Shown here in pieces: positions 23,381-33,058 of a stretch of 64,000 nucleotides of DNA. The DNA comes from Bacteroides helcogenes P 36-108. Lineage in GTDB: Bacteria; Bacteroidota; Bacteroidia; Bacteroidales; Bacteroidaceae. The notes under the pieces were generated by a model that saw only the letters and a program-made list of their open reading frames with translations, did not search any database and had not been told where the DNA came from. The stretch is taken from contig NC_014933.1 in NCBI RefSeq assembly GCF_000186225.1, positions 1,302,001 to 1,366,000 of the forward strand, given 5' to 3'. Both the position numbers and the translations under genes were made by a program. Position 1 is the first letter of the stretch. Each line of letters starts with the position of its first letter.

Positions 23381-23618
23381 TGCATCTATATATGCAACTT
23401 GTTCCATCTATATATCCAGCAGGCTGCATCTATATATGCAGGTCAGCCCGTCATACAGACTTTTGCAATGCTTGGAAAAGGTGTGGATGAAGGGTCATTG
23501 CTTGAAACGGATGTTTGCTTAAAATGTAACATTTATCCCCATAAATGTAACATTTATCCCCGAAAATGTCGCATCCGGTACACATAGCATAGCATAGCAC
23601 AGAATAGCATAGCATAAC
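23381..23618. repeat. Three families of short tandem repeats
   Basis: First, GCATCTATATATGCA-type units start at 23382, 23404 and 23426: an exact 22-bp period, each unit a near-palindrome. Second, AAATGTAACATTTATCCCC occurs at 23522 and 23543, and a partial copy at 23564: a 21-bp period. Third, AGCAT-type 5-bp units repeat from about 23582 to 23618. The cluster fills the gap between the barrel gene and priA. Helical-period spacing suggests protein binding sites, though slippage repeats are the simplest reading. Further on, CGCGGATG/CATCCGCG (23665-23683) makes a small hairpin. Confidence 0.75.
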
Positions 23619-23768
23619 CCCTCCTAAATAGTTCCCCCCGAAACCGGGGGCACTGGGGGGAGGACGCGGATGTGCCATCCGCGGAGGAGGAATTTTTGCG
23701 CCCTGTGGAAACTGCGTAGAGGCTCGGGGAATACTCCCGGATTTTATGAAGAAAAACGGCGTTTTTTA

Positions 23769-23800
23769 TTTGTGCGGTTGCCGGGATGCACCTATCTTTG
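23769..23800 (+). promoter_or_regulatory. priA promoter
   Basis: TTTG at 23769-23772, 20-base spacer, TATCTTTG at 23793-23800. It lies within the reading frame that extends upstream of priA and so fixes the priA start at the ATG at 23809; the mRNA leader would be only a few bases. Confidence 0.75.
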
Positions 23801-23808
23801 CCGTCACA

Positions 23809-26271
23809 ATGGAAAAGTTTGCAGATGTCATATTGCCCTTGCCCCTGTACGGTTGCTTCACTTACTCCCTGCCTCCTGAGATGGAGGGAGAGGTTCGGGC
23901 GGGTTGCCGTGTAGTGGTTTCCTTCGGAAAGAAGAAGTTCTATACGGGGATTGTGCGGAATGTCCATCATCAGAAGCCGGAGGGGTATGAGGTGAAGGAA
24001 GTCACGGCGTTGCTGGACGCGCACCCCATTCTGCTTCCCGTGCAGTTCAAATTCTGGGAGTGGCTGGCCGATTATTATCTTTGTACACAGGGCGATGTCT
24101 ATAAAGCAGCCTTGCCTTCGGGACTGAAGCTTGAAAGTGAAACCATTGTAGAATACAATCCTGATTTTGAAGCAACGGAGCCGTTGCCGCAGCGTGAGCA
24201 GAAAGTGCTTGATTTGCTCTCTGCCGAACCCGAACAATGCGTGACGAAGTTAGAGAAAGATACCGGATTTAAGAATATCCTCAATGTGGTGAAATCCTTG
24301 CTCGACAAGGAGGCCATCTTTGTAAAGGAGGAGTTGAGGCGCACTTACAAGCCTAAAACGGAAGTCCGTGTGCGGCTGACCGCTGCGGCGGGCAACGAAA
24401 GGCGTCTGCATTTCTTTTTCGATGACCTTCAACGCCGTGCTCCCAAGCAATTGGACTTATTGATGAAGTACATCGAACTTTCCGGCTGCCTGAGTGGAGA
24501 GCAGAAAGAAGTCACGAAGAAGGAGCTTCTGTCGCGGGCTTCTGCCACGCCTGTCGTATTCAATGGGCTGATAGAGAAGGGCGTGTTTGAAGTCTATCAG
24601 CAGGAAGTGGGTCGTCTGGATGTAACCTCACCCCATGTGGCTTTGGCTTTGAATTCCTTGAATCTGCATCAGCAGCGGGCATACGATGAGATAGCGGAAA
24701 ACTTCAGGACAAAGAACGTCTGCCTGCTGCATGGCGTGACTTCAAGCGGTAAGACGGAAATCTATATCCATCTGATTGAAGAAGCCATCCGCCGGGGAAA
24801 GCAGGTGCTTTATCTTCTGCCCGAAATAGCTTTGACCACCCAGATTACCGAACGCCTCCGGAGGGTGTTCGGCTCAAAGTTGGGTGTTTACCATTCTAAG
24901 TTTCCTGATGCCGAACGGGTGGAAATCTGGCAAAAACAGCTTTCCGGGCAGGGTTATGACATTATATTGGGAGTGCGTTCGTCCGTATTCCTGCCTTTCC
25001 GCAACCTGGGACTGGTGATTGTGGACGAGGAACATGAAAATACCTATAAGCAGCAAGATCCGGCTCCCCGTTACCATGCACGCAACGCTGCCATTGTGCT
25101 GGCGGCAATGTATGATGCAAAGACACTGCTGGGAACGGCTACGCCTTCCGTAGAGACATGGTACAACGCTGTTTCCGGCAAATATGCGATGGTGGAGCTG
25201 AAGGAACGGTACAAAGAAATACAGTTGCCGGAAATCATCCCGGTGGATATAAAGGAGCTTCATCGCAAGAAGCGGATGAACGGGCCTTTCTCTCCCTTGC
25301 TGCTGCAATACATCCGCGAGGCGCTGGAACAGAGGGAGCAGGTAATCTTGTTTCAGAACCGCCGTGGCTTTGCTCCCATGATAGAGTGCCATACGTGCGG
25401 ATGGGTTCCGAAGTGCAAGAATTGTGACGTCAGCCTGACCTATCACAAAGGGCTCAACCAATTGACGTGCCACTATTGCGGATATACCTGTCAGGTTCCC
25501 CGTGTCTGTCCGGCCTGTGAGGGGAGTGATTTGCGTAACCGGGGGTTCGGTACGGAGAAGATAGAAGATGATATCAAGGCATTGTTTCCCGGTGCTGCCG
25601 TTGCCCGGATGGATCTGGACACCACCCGTACGCGTGCGGCTTATGAACGGATCATTGCCGGTTTTGAAAGAGGAAAGACCGATATCCTTATCGGGACGCA
25701 GATGGTTTCCAAAGGACTGGACTTCGACCACGTCAGTGTAGTGGGTATCCTGAATGCGGACACCATGCTGAACTTTCCGGATTTCCGCGCGTATGAGCGC
25801 GCTTTCCAGTTGATGGCACAGGTGGCGGGCCGTTCCGGACGGAAAAACAAGCGTGGCAGGGTGGTGCTTCAGACCAAGAGCATCGACCACCCCATCATTT
25901 CGCAGGTCATCGCCAATGATTATGAAAGCATGGTAGGCGGCCAGCTTGCCGAACGGCAGATGTTTCATTATCCGCCTTTCTATCGCTTGATATATGTATA
26001 TCTGAAAAACAGGAACGAGACGTTGCTCGACCTCATGGCGCAGACAATGGCGGGCAAGCTCCGTGCTGTCTTCGGCAACCGTGTGCTGGGTCCTGACAAG
26101 CCGCCTGTGGCTCGTGTGCAGACCTTGTTTATCCGGAAAATCGTTGTGAAGATAGAAATGAATGCACCGATGGCACGTGCCAGGGAATTGCTGGTCAGGG
26201 CACAGAAGGAAATGCTGGCCGAAGACCGTTTTAAGTCGTTGCTGGTGTATTATGATGTAGATCCTATGTAA
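23809..26271 (+). CDS. priA: Primosomal protein N' (PriA helicase)
   Basis: 820 aa from the ATG at 23809; 21 more codons in frame upstream overlap the promoter. PriA restarts stalled replication forks by recognising fork structures and loading the replicative helicase. The N-terminal 3'-DNA-end binding domain starts EKFADVILPLPLYGCFTYSLP. Helicase: motif I GVTSSGKTEIY (Lys315), DEEH box at 406-409, GTATPS, and the GTQMVSKGLDF and QVAGRSGR motifs. Between the two helicase lobes are eight zinc-binding Cys in CHTCG, CKNC, CHYCG and CPAC. Followed after 1 nt by the phosphatase gene, so the two form an operon. Confidence 0.97.
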   Translation: MEKFADVILPLPLYGCFTYSLPPEMEGEVRAGCRVVVSFGKKKFYTGIVRNVHHQKPEGYEVKEVTALLDAHPILLPVQFKFWEWLADYYLCTQGDVYKAALPSGLKLESETIVEYNPDFEATEPLPQREQKVLDLLSAEPEQCVTKLEKDTGFKNILNVVKSLLDKEAIFVKEELRRTYKPKTEVRVRLTAAAGNERRLHFFFDDLQRRAPKQLDLLMKYIELSGCLSGEQKEVTKKELLSRASATPVVFNGLIEKGVFEVYQQEVGRLDVTSPHVALALNSLNLHQQRAYDEIAENFRTKNVCLLHGVTSSGKTEIYIHLIEEAIRRGKQVLYLLPEIALTTQITERLRRVFGSKLGVYHSKFPDAERVEIWQKQLSGQGYDIILGVRSSVFLPFRNLGLVIVDEEHENTYKQQDPAPRYHARNAAIVLAAMYDAKTLLGTATPSVETWYNAVSGKYAMVELKERYKEIQLPEIIPVDIKELHRKKRMNGPFSPLLLQYIREALEQREQVILFQNRRGFAPMIECHTCGWVPKCKNCDVSLTYHKGLNQLTCHYCGYTCQVPRVCPACEGSDLRNRGFGTEKIEDDIKALFPGAAVARMDLDTTRTRAAYERIIAGFERGKTDILIGTQMVSKGLDFDHVSVVGILNADTMLNFPDFRAYERAFQLMAQVAGRSGRKNKRGRVVLQTKSIDHPIISQVIANDYESMVGGQLAERQMFHYPPFYRLIYVYLKNRNETLLDLMAQTMAGKLRAVFGNRVLGPDKPPVARVQTLFIRKIVVKIEMNAPMARARELLVRAQKEMLAEDRFKSLLVYYDVDPM

Positions 26272-26272
26272 A

Positions 26273-26758
26273 ATGAAGAAAATACTATTTGTTTGCCTCG
26301 GCAATATCTGCCGTTCATCCTCGGCGGAGGGAGTCATGAAACATCTTGTAGAGCAGGCGGGATGCGAGAATGAATTCGTAATCGATTCTGCCGGAATTTT
26401 ATCTTATCATCAGGGGGAATTGCCTGATGCCCGGATGCGGGCCCATGCCATCCGTCGCGGATATGCCCTGACGCATCGCTCGCGTCCTGTGCGTACGGAG
26501 GATTTTTATAATTTTGACCTGATTATCGGTATGGACGACCGCAATATTGATGATCTGAGGGATCGTGCCCCTTCACCCGAAGCATGGAGCAAGATTCACC
26601 GCATGACGGACTATTGCACCAAGTTTACCTGTGCCGACCATGTGCCCGATCCTTATTACGGAGGGGCGGAAGGCTTTGAATATGTACTTGATGTACTGGA
26701 AGATGCCTGTGCGGGATTATTGGAAATGCTTTCCGGGGAGAACGGAACCGGAAGATAA
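26273..26758 (+). CDS. Low-molecular-weight protein tyrosine phosphatase
   Basis: 161 aa. The P-loop CLGNICRS (Cys8, Arg14, Ser15) at the N-terminus is the phosphate-binding and nucleophile loop, and DPYYGG carries the general acid Asp126. These are the two hallmarks of the family, which dephosphorylates tyrosine on proteins such as BY-kinases of capsule or exopolysaccharide systems, or other phospho-substrates. Starts 1 nt after the priA stop and is likely co-transcribed. No kinase is nearby. Confidence 0.95.
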   Translation: MKKILFVCLGNICRSSSAEGVMKHLVEQAGCENEFVIDSAGILSYHQGELPDARMRAHAIRRGYALTHRSRPVRTEDFYNFDLIIGMDDRNIDDLRDRAPSPEAWSKIHRMTDYCTKFTCADHVPDPYYGGAEGFEYVLDVLEDACAGLLEMLSGENGTGR

Positions 26759-26764
26759 AACAAA

Positions 26765-27538
26765 TCAGTGCCGGATGTCCCGATAGAATCGCTTGTCATC
26801 GTTCAGGCTGCAAGTGGCGTCTATACCGGTTTCTTTCAGCCGTTCTGCTATTTCTTTCAGCTTCTTCCTTGATACCCTGCCGATATAGAACAGCCGATAA
26901 CGGTAATCCTTGTCCAGCAATTCCATGATGTGTGTGAAGGCCTGTTCGCGTGCGAAATCGAAATTCACTTTCCGTAAGTCGGTATAAAGGTATCGGATGC
27001 TTCTGCCCACGCTATGGATGACCAGTGCGTCATTGTCCAGCGTCAGATAGCAGAAGCGTGTCATCAGCATGCTGATAAATAAAAGGCTCAGCCCGAAGGA
27101 GACGGCGGCCGGAATGCCCCTCCACCATACATCTCCGCTGATGGAATAGTATCCTAACATCAGGAACATCAGGAACAATATGAAGAAGTAGAACATGTAG
27201 AGAGAAGGCCGCTGATAGGTTTTCTTTGCAATTGCCGAAGCCGTACGCTCCTGCGGCGCGTAATTGTCAAAGGCTATTCCCTCTGAAACGAGGAAGCGGA
27301 TGACCGACGAGGGGTGGCGGAACGGAGGCAGATACATGATTTCTTCCTTTCCGTCCTTCAGGTGCAAAACCAATATACCGGGGCCGTATTTGTCTTTTGG
27401 CGCCGGGCGGCTATTGGGATTGCCTGGTGTCTGGTGATGACGTTTCATGAAACTGAAACTCTTGATTTGGCGTAAACCTATCCGCCGGCTTTGCAACAAT
27501 TGCTCTGCTCTCTGTTTTTCTTTGGCTGTCACTTCCAT
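26765..27538 (-). CDS. Two-helix membrane protein of unknown function
   Basis: 257 aa from the ATG at 27538; the frame extends upstream inside the preceding gene, and the start MEVTAKEKQRAEQLL is chosen because it begins 5 nt after that stop. A basic N-terminal region, then two hydrophobic helices close together (about 113-135 and 142-165), then a C-terminal domain with SIRYLYTDLRKVNFDFARE that resembles a PH-like fold at most. No family recognised. It is downstream of the 7TM-HD phosphodiesterase gene and probably in its operon. Confidence 0.75.
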   Translation of the reverse strand: MEVTAKEKQRAEQLLQSRRIGLRQIKSFSFMKRHHQTPGNPNSRPAPKDKYGPGILVLHLKDGKEEIMYLPPFRHPSSVIRFLVSEGIAFDNYAPQERTASAIAKKTYQRPSLYMFYFFILFLMFLMLGYYSISGDVWWRGIPAAVSFGLSLLFISMLMTRFCYLTLDNDALVIHSVGRSIRYLYTDLRKVNFDFAREQAFTHIMELLDKDYRYRLFYIGRVSRKKLKEIAERLKETGIDATCSLNDDKRFYRDIRH

Positions 27539-27543
27539 AGTTC

Positions 27544-29604
27544 CTATTTTTTTAGTTCGGGATAGCTGATACGGGTATGGTAAATCGTCTTTAGTTTTTC
27601 TTTGAATACGGTTTTCACGGTGGCTATGTCCTTGAACGTGATGGGACACTCCCTGAAATAACCCTCGGCCACTTGTGAGTCGATGATCTTATCTACCAAG
27701 TTGCTGATGCTTTCTTCCGTATATTCGGGCAGGCTGCGTGATGCGGCTTCCACAGCGTCGGCCATCATCAATATGGCCTGCTCTTTGGTGAACGGATTGG
27801 GACCGGGATAGGTGAAAAGCTCGTCGTCTGGTTCTTCACCGGGATGCTCGTTCTTCCATGAAATATAGAAATATTTTGTTTTTCCCCGCCCGTGGTGAGT
27901 GGTGATGAAATCTTTGATGACTTTGGGCAGGTTGTTCTTTTCCGCCAGTTTCAGCCCGTCCGTTACATGTCCGATAACTACCTGTGCGCTTTGTTCGTAA
28001 CTGAGATTCTTGTGTGGATTGACTCCACCTGACTGGTTTTCCGTGAAGAAGGCCGGATTTTCCATCTTGCCGATGTCGTGATACAGTGCACCGGTACGTA
28101 CCAACTGGCTTTTAGCATCAATACGGTTGGCTGCTTCTGCGGCAAGGTTGGCCACCTGCATGGAATGCTGGAAAGTGCCCGGAACCGTTTCGGACATGCG
28201 GCGCAACAGGTTGTTGTTAATATTTGACAGCTCTACCAGCGTTACATTGGAAGTGAATCCGAACGTTTTTTCTACCAGAAAGAGAAGCGGATAAGTAAAT
28301 AACAGCAATATCCCGTTGATGATGAAATAGGTGTACATGCTTCCATTGATTTTCGACAAATCGTTTTCCGTGATCAGTTCGAAGGCAAAATAAACCGCCA
28401 TATAGGTCAGTATCACAAGGAATGCCGTGCGGAACAACTGCGAGCGTTGGGAAAGCTCCCGCAAACTGAAGATGGCCACCAAGCCGGCGGAAAGTTGAAG
28501 CAGAATGAACTCATGCGGATAGCGCAGGGAGATGGAGCATATCAGTATCGTGACTACCTGTGTGAGAAATGCCGTGCGTGAATCGAGGAACACGCGGATG
28601 ACGATGGGAAGCACCGCATAAGGAAGGATGTATATATTGAATATATTGTTTGCCACCATGACAGCCGTTACCACACAATGAAACACGATAAGTGTGAAAA
28701 GCAGTGCGAGGCGGCCTTTACGTTCGTAATAATCTTTACGGAAGAGATGGAGGTAAAGCATGAAACAGAGTATGAAGATGCCGACGTACAGAATCTGCCC
28801 TATCAGCATCAGGCGTTTCTGTCCGATGGACTCGCTTCGTTTGATTGACTCTTTCCGCAGGCTTTCGAGAATGTTGTAGGTTTCCCGGCTCACGATTTCA
28901 CCACGGTCTATGATTTTCTGCCCACTCAGTACAATCCCGTTTGCCCAAGAGTAATTGTCCAAAATTTCTTTCTTGGCAGTTTCTGTGCGTTGTTCATCGT
29001 AAGTCAGGTTGGGAAACAGATATTCGTTTAATGAACATTGCCGCAGAATTTCAGGATGATAATGCATGGTATCGGAGGTCAGGATGTAGTTATAGGCATC
29101 TTTGACGGAATAAAGCTTGTCGGCACTTTGCTGGTTGGCCAGTTTGTCGTCAATTAACATGATGGCAGAAGCACTGTCCCTGTGCAGCTTGGCCAGACTT
29201 TCAGTAGAAAGGATGCCGCTACGGTAAACCTCGGTCAGTTTCTTTTCCAGATAGCGGATATAGTCGGTGGAAGGCAGTATGCCCCGCAGATTGGTCTGGT
29301 AATCTGCTCTCAGTTTCTTGATGACATCCTTTTCGATGTTTTTATCCAGTTGGAAATAGGGTTGGAACTTGGCGAGAATACTGTCTTGCTCGCGCTTCAC
29401 CACCTGGTCTTCTTTATAGATGGGAAAGTCAAAAGTAGCCATCAGTTGGCCATACTTCCAGGGCTTGTCGATATCGAATTGGTAATTGAACTTACCGTCA
29501 CGCGGCAGGAAATAGACAATAACCGTTACTGTACCGATAAAGATAAGCGTTTTATAAATCAGATCCCTGAGTGAGAACTGTTTTTTAGTCTTGAAATAAT
29601 TCAT
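27544..29604 (-). CDS. 7TM-HD (PgpH-like) phosphohydrolase, probable c-di-AMP phosphodiesterase
   Basis: 686 aa from the ATG at 29604; 13 extra codons upstream are in frame but less likely. N-terminal helix, a long extracytoplasmic region (about 30-250), a block of about six to seven membrane helices, and a cytoplasmic HD domain with HSMQVANLAAEAANRI, ALYHDIGKM and FITTHHGRGKTKY. This is the 7TMR-HDED plus HD layout of PgpH, which hydrolyses the second messenger c-di-AMP. Which nucleotide this protein cleaves is inferred. It is divergent from gltX. Confidence 0.9.
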   Translation of the reverse strand: MNYFKTKKQFSLRDLIYKTLIFIGTVTVIVYFLPRDGKFNYQFDIDKPWKYGQLMATFDFPIYKEDQVVKREQDSILAKFQPYFQLDKNIEKDVIKKLRADYQTNLRGILPSTDYIRYLEKKLTEVYRSGILSTESLAKLHRDSASAIMLIDDKLANQQSADKLYSVKDAYNYILTSDTMHYHPEILRQCSLNEYLFPNLTYDEQRTETAKKEILDNYSWANGIVLSGQKIIDRGEIVSRETYNILESLRKESIKRSESIGQKRLMLIGQILYVGIFILCFMLYLHLFRKDYYERKGRLALLFTLIVFHCVVTAVMVANNIFNIYILPYAVLPIVIRVFLDSRTAFLTQVVTILICSISLRYPHEFILLQLSAGLVAIFSLRELSQRSQLFRTAFLVILTYMAVYFAFELITENDLSKINGSMYTYFIINGILLLFTYPLLFLVEKTFGFTSNVTLVELSNINNNLLRRMSETVPGTFQHSMQVANLAAEAANRIDAKSQLVRTGALYHDIGKMENPAFFTENQSGGVNPHKNLSYEQSAQVVIGHVTDGLKLAEKNNLPKVIKDFITTHHGRGKTKYFYISWKNEHPGEEPDDELFTYPGPNPFTKEQAILMMADAVEAASRSLPEYTEESISNLVDKIIDSQVAEGYFRECPITFKDIATVKTVFKEKLKTIYHTRISYPELKK

Positions 29605-29701
29605 ATTGGCCGAAATTTTTGCGAAAAGTACAAAAAAAAACATTAGTGTGGAAAAAAAGATTTAATTTTGCCGTCTAATTTATTTATAAGTAAGGTAGAT
29701 T

Positions 29702-31228
29702 ATGACAGAAAGAAGAGTCAGAGTCCGTTTCGCCCCAAGTCCTACGGGAGCATTGCACATTGGTGGCGTGCGCACAGCTTTATACAACTATCTCTTTGCG
29801 CGCCAGCATGGAGGGGATTTGATTTTCCGTATAGAAGATACTGATTCCAATCGTTTTGTGCCGGGTGCAGAAGAATATATATTGGAATCTTTTAAGTGGT
29901 TGGGCATCCCGTTTGATGAAGGGGTGAGTTTCGGAGGAAATCACGGTCCATACCGCCAGTCGGAACGCCGTGAAATATACAAGAAGTATGTACAGGTGTT
30001 GCTGGATGCCGGGAAGGCATACATCGCTTTTGATACTCCGGAAGAACTGGAGGCCAAGCGTGCCGAAATTGCCAACTTCCAGTATGATGCCTCTACCCGC
30101 ATGCAGATGCGCAATTCTCTGACCCTTTCAAAAGAAGAAGTGGACGCTCTGATTGCCGGAGGCAAACAGTATGTGGTGCGCTTCAAGATAGAGCCGGATG
30201 AAAATGTGCATGTTAATGATTTGATTCGTGGTGAGGTGGTTATCAACTCTTCCATACTTGACGATAAAGTGTTGTATAAATCGGCGGACGAATTGCCTAC
30301 TTACCATTTGGCCAATATTGTGGATGATCATCTGATGGAAGTATCACATGTGATTCGCGGTGAAGAATGGTTGCCTTCTGCACCATTGCACGTGTTGCTG
30401 TATCGTGCTTTTGGTTGGGAGGATACGATGCCCGCCTTCGCCCATCTGCCCTTGCTGCTGAAGCCCGAAGGCAACGGCAAGCTGAGCAAACGTGACGGTG
30501 ACCGTCTCGGTTTTCCTGTTTTCCCATTGGAGTGGCATGATCCGAAGACGGGTGATGTGTCTTCAGGATATCGTGAATCGGGTTATTTACCCGAAGCGGT
30601 TATTAACTTTCTGGCTCTTCTGGGCTGGAATCCTGGCAATGATCAAGAATTGATGTCAATGGATGAATTGGTGAAACTGTTTAATCTGGAGCATTGCAGC
30701 AAGGCCGGTGCTAAATTTGATTATAAGAAAGGTACTTGGTTCAATCATGAGTACATCATGCAGAAGCCCGATGGAGAACTTGCCTGCCTTTTCCGGCCGG
30801 TGCTGGAGGCGAATGGTGTGGATGCCGGGCAATATGATGATGCATTTCTTGCCAAAGTTGTCTCTTTGGTGAAAGGACGTGTCAATTTTGTGAAAGAACT
30901 TTGGGATCAGGCACGATTCTTCTTTGTGGCTCCTGTCACTTATGCCGAGAAGGATGTGAAAAAGCGTTGGTCAGAGGATACTCCTCGCATCATGGCTGAA
31001 TTGATGGAAGTGCTTCGGGGTATAGATGATTTCTCGTCGAAACCTTCTGAAGATATTGTGATAGGCTGGATTACGGAAAAGGGTTATCATATGGGAAATG
31101 TGATGAATGCTTTCCGGCTGTCGGTGGTAGGAGAATGTAAGGGACCCCACATGTTCGACATTACTGAATTGCTCGGTAAGGAAGAAACACTGGTCCGCAT
31201 GCAGCGTGCCATCGAAGCTTTGAAGTGA
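29702..31228 (+). CDS. gltX: Glutamyl-tRNA synthetase
   Basis: 508 aa. Class I aminoacyl-tRNA synthetase that charges tRNA-Glu. HIGH-type motif HIGG at 19-22 and KMSKS-type motif KLSKR at 260-264 are seen, with [20 protein letters not shown] at the N-terminus and EDTDSNR nearby. The C-terminal part is the anticodon-binding region. A -7-like TAATTTTG is at 29663-29670. It is followed by an inverted repeat and then waaA. Confidence 0.97.
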   Translation: MTERRVRVRFAPSPTGALHIGGVRTALYNYLFARQHGGDLIFRIEDTDSNRFVPGAEEYILESFKWLGIPFDEGVSFGGNHGPYRQSERREIYKKYVQVLLDAGKAYIAFDTPEELEAKRAEIANFQYDASTRMQMRNSLTLSKEEVDALIAGGKQYVVRFKIEPDENVHVNDLIRGEVVINSSILDDKVLYKSADELPTYHLANIVDDHLMEVSHVIRGEEWLPSAPLHVLLYRAFGWEDTMPAFAHLPLLLKPEGNGKLSKRDGDRLGFPVFPLEWHDPKTGDVSSGYRESGYLPEAVINFLALLGWNPGNDQELMSMDELVKLFNLEHCSKAGAKFDYKKGTWFNHEYIMQKPDGELACLFRPVLEANGVDAGQYDDAFLAKVVSLVKGRVNFVKELWDQARFFFVAPVTYAEKDVKKRWSEDTPRIMAELMEVLRGIDDFSSKPSEDIVIGWITEKGYHMGNVMNAFRLSVVGECKGPHMFDITELLGKEETLVRMQRAIEALK

Positions 31229-31231
31229 ATA

Positions 31232-31301
31232 GAATTAAGAATGGAGAGTCATCTGCTGCGGCAACCCTGATTCTTCATTCTTTATTTTTCATTCTTAATT
31301 C
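31232..31301. repeat. Inverted repeat, REP-like intergenic element
   Basis: GAATTAAGAATG (31232-31243) and CATTCTTAATTC (31290-31301) are perfect 12-bp complements around a 46-base loop containing ATCTGCTGCGGCAACCC. Such AT-rich termini around a GC core are a common intergenic pattern in Bacteroides and may be a mobile palindromic unit. Confidence 0.6.
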
Positions 31302-31309
31302 AATATATT

Positions 31310-32530
31310 ATGCTCTACGACTTGGCAATAGCTGTCTATGATATTTTGGTGCATTTAGCCGCCCCGTTTAGCCGTAAGCCCCGTAAAATGATGAAGGGAC
31401 ATTGGGTAGTGTATGAACTTCTCCGCCAACAGTTAGAGAAGGATGTGCGCTATATTTGGTTTCATGCTGCTTCTTTGGGGGAATTTGAGCAAGGGCGTCC
31501 GTTGATTGAGAAAATCCGTGCCAAATATCCGGATTATGGTATTCTGCTTACCTTCTTTTCGCCTTCGGGATATGAGGTTCGTAAGAATTACAGAGGGGCG
31601 GATGTGGTTTGTTATCTGCCTTTTGATAAGCCCCGTAACGTGAAGAAGTTTCTGGATATTGTAAACCCGTGCATGGCATTTTTTATCAAATATGAGTTTT
31701 GGAAGAACTATCTGGGTGAACTGCATAAGCGCCGCATTCCGGTATATAGTGTATCTTCCATCTTTCGCCGCGGGCAGATCTTTTTCAAGTGGTATGGTGG
31801 CACATATCGGAATGTATTGAGGAACTTTGACCATCTGTTTGTGCAAAATGAACGTTCCAAGCGTTATTTGGCAAAGATCGGTATTAACCGGGTTACGGTG
31901 GTAGGTGATACACGCTTTGACCGTGTGCTGCAGATTCGGGAAGAAGCGAAGGACTTGCCGTTGGTGAAACTCTTCAAGAATGATACAATGACTTTTGTTG
32001 CAGGAAGCTCCTGGCAGCCGGATGAGGATTTGTTTATCGAATACTTCAACCAGCATCCGGAAGTGAAGATGATTATTGCTCCACACGTCATTGATGAAAA
32101 CCATTTGGTGGAGATTATCCGTAAGTTGAAGCGTCCGTATGTGCGATATACTCGCGCTGATGAAAAAAATGTACGCAAAGCCGATTGTTTGATCATCGAC
32201 TGCTTCGGGTTGCTTTCATCTATTTATCGCTATGGAGAAATAGCCTATATCGGTGGTGGCTTTGGCGTTGGCATTCATAATACGTTGGAAGCTGCCGTTT
32301 ATGGAATTCCTGTAATTTTTGGACCTAAATATCAGAAGTTCCAGGAGGCAATCCAACTGTTGGAGTCTGAAGGAGCATTTTCCATCAAGGATTATGATGA
32401 ATTAAACACTCTGCTTGACCGTATGTTGGCAGATGAAGTTTTCTTGCGTGAAGCAGGGATGAATGCCGGAAATTATGTGACCGACAACGCAGGTGCTACG
32501 GATAAAGTCTTGAGTATGATAAACTTTTGA
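31310..32530 (+). CDS. waaA: 3-deoxy-D-manno-octulosonic-acid (Kdo) transferase
   Basis: 406 aa, GT30 family. Adds Kdo to the lipid A precursor in LPS inner-core synthesis at the cytoplasmic face of the inner membrane. Seen: N-terminal hydrophobic anchor (LYDLAIAVYDILVHLAA), FHAASLGEFEQ with the conserved SLGE loop, FFSPSGYE, the KYEFWKNYL signature, VGDTRFDRV, and near the C-terminus GGGFGVGIHNTLEAAVYG, the CMP-Kdo binding region. Single gene, bounded by repeats. Confidence 0.95.
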   Translation: MLYDLAIAVYDILVHLAAPFSRKPRKMMKGHWVVYELLRQQLEKDVRYIWFHAASLGEFEQGRPLIEKIRAKYPDYGILLTFFSPSGYEVRKNYRGADVVCYLPFDKPRNVKKFLDIVNPCMAFFIKYEFWKNYLGELHKRRIPVYSVSSIFRRGQIFFKWYGGTYRNVLRNFDHLFVQNERSKRYLAKIGINRVTVVGDTRFDRVLQIREEAKDLPLVKLFKNDTMTFVAGSSWQPDEDLFIEYFNQHPEVKMIIAPHVIDENHLVEIIRKLKRPYVRYTRADEKNVRKADCLIIDCFGLLSSIYRYGEIAYIGGGFGVGIHNTLEAAVYGIPVIFGPKYQKFQEAIQLLESEGAFSIKDYDELNTLLDRMLADEVFLREAGMNAGNYVTDNAGATDKVLSMINF

Positions 32531-32575
32531 ATAAAGTGATAGGTTGATAGAGGGACTGATTGGTATTTATAATAC

Positions 32576-32606
32576 AAGGAGGTGTGTCGTTGGGACGCAC
32601 CTCCTT
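32576..32606. terminator. Bidirectional terminator
   Basis: GGAGGTGTGTC and GACGCACCTCC pair around a short loop (one G-T pair), with AA before and TTTT after. It separates waaA from the convergent lipoprotein gene. Confidence 0.85.
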
Positions 32607-32622
32607 TTGCATGATAACATTG

Positions 32623-33042
32623 TCAAGGGGTTCTGGTGATGATTTGTTCGTCTATGATAAGCAGATAAGTTCCTTCCAGCTCTTCTGTGGTGTATTCCCA
32701 ATACTTTCTGTCCCAGAAATCATTTTCCACTTTTCTGCCATCGACAAACACTTCCAGCTCCCCTAACTCATGGTAACCTTCTGCCATAATGTCGGAAGGG
32801 TGTTCGTGTTTTCCACAGATACCGGTTGGCGTTACGTTGATGAGCTTCTTTTCATTGGGCAGGATGATGAATATGCTGTCTTTTATTTCGGTAGGATATT
32901 GGTAGCCTTTACGGTGGGTCTTTACAGTCACCGTGGCGTCGGGCAACCGATTCTCTATATAATAACAGTAACCTCCCACATAGTCGCAGCCGCTTATGAA
33001 GGTGACGAGTGATAATAATAGCCAAATGTGTTTCTTTCTCAT
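32623..33042 (-). CDS. Lipoprotein of unknown function
   Basis: 139 aa with a lipoprotein signal (MRKKHIWLLLSLVTFISGC, Cys19). The residues after the Cys are not acidic, so it is probably periplasm-facing. The mature part is beta-rich (DATVTVKTHRKGYQYPTEI, DSIFIILPNEKKLINVTPTG) with no known motif. Third gene of a minus-strand group after pepP and the gamma-carbonic anhydrase gene, 16 nt downstream of the latter. Confidence 0.75.
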   Translation of the reverse strand: MRKKHIWLLLSLVTFISGCDYVGGYCYYIENRLPDATVTVKTHRKGYQYPTEIKDSIFIILPNEKKLINVTPTGICGKHEHPSDIMAEGYHELGELEVFVDGRKVENDFWDRKYWEYTTEELEGTYLLIIDEQIITRTP

Positions 33043-33058
33043 AATATGTCTCTTTTTA

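Noticed and set aside
23381..23440. CRISPR array
   Set aside because: Units are contiguous 22-bp repeats with no unique spacers and no cas genes nearby.
24874..26337. 487-codon open frame antisense to priA
   Set aside because: Shadow of priA; the priA frame has all helicase motifs.
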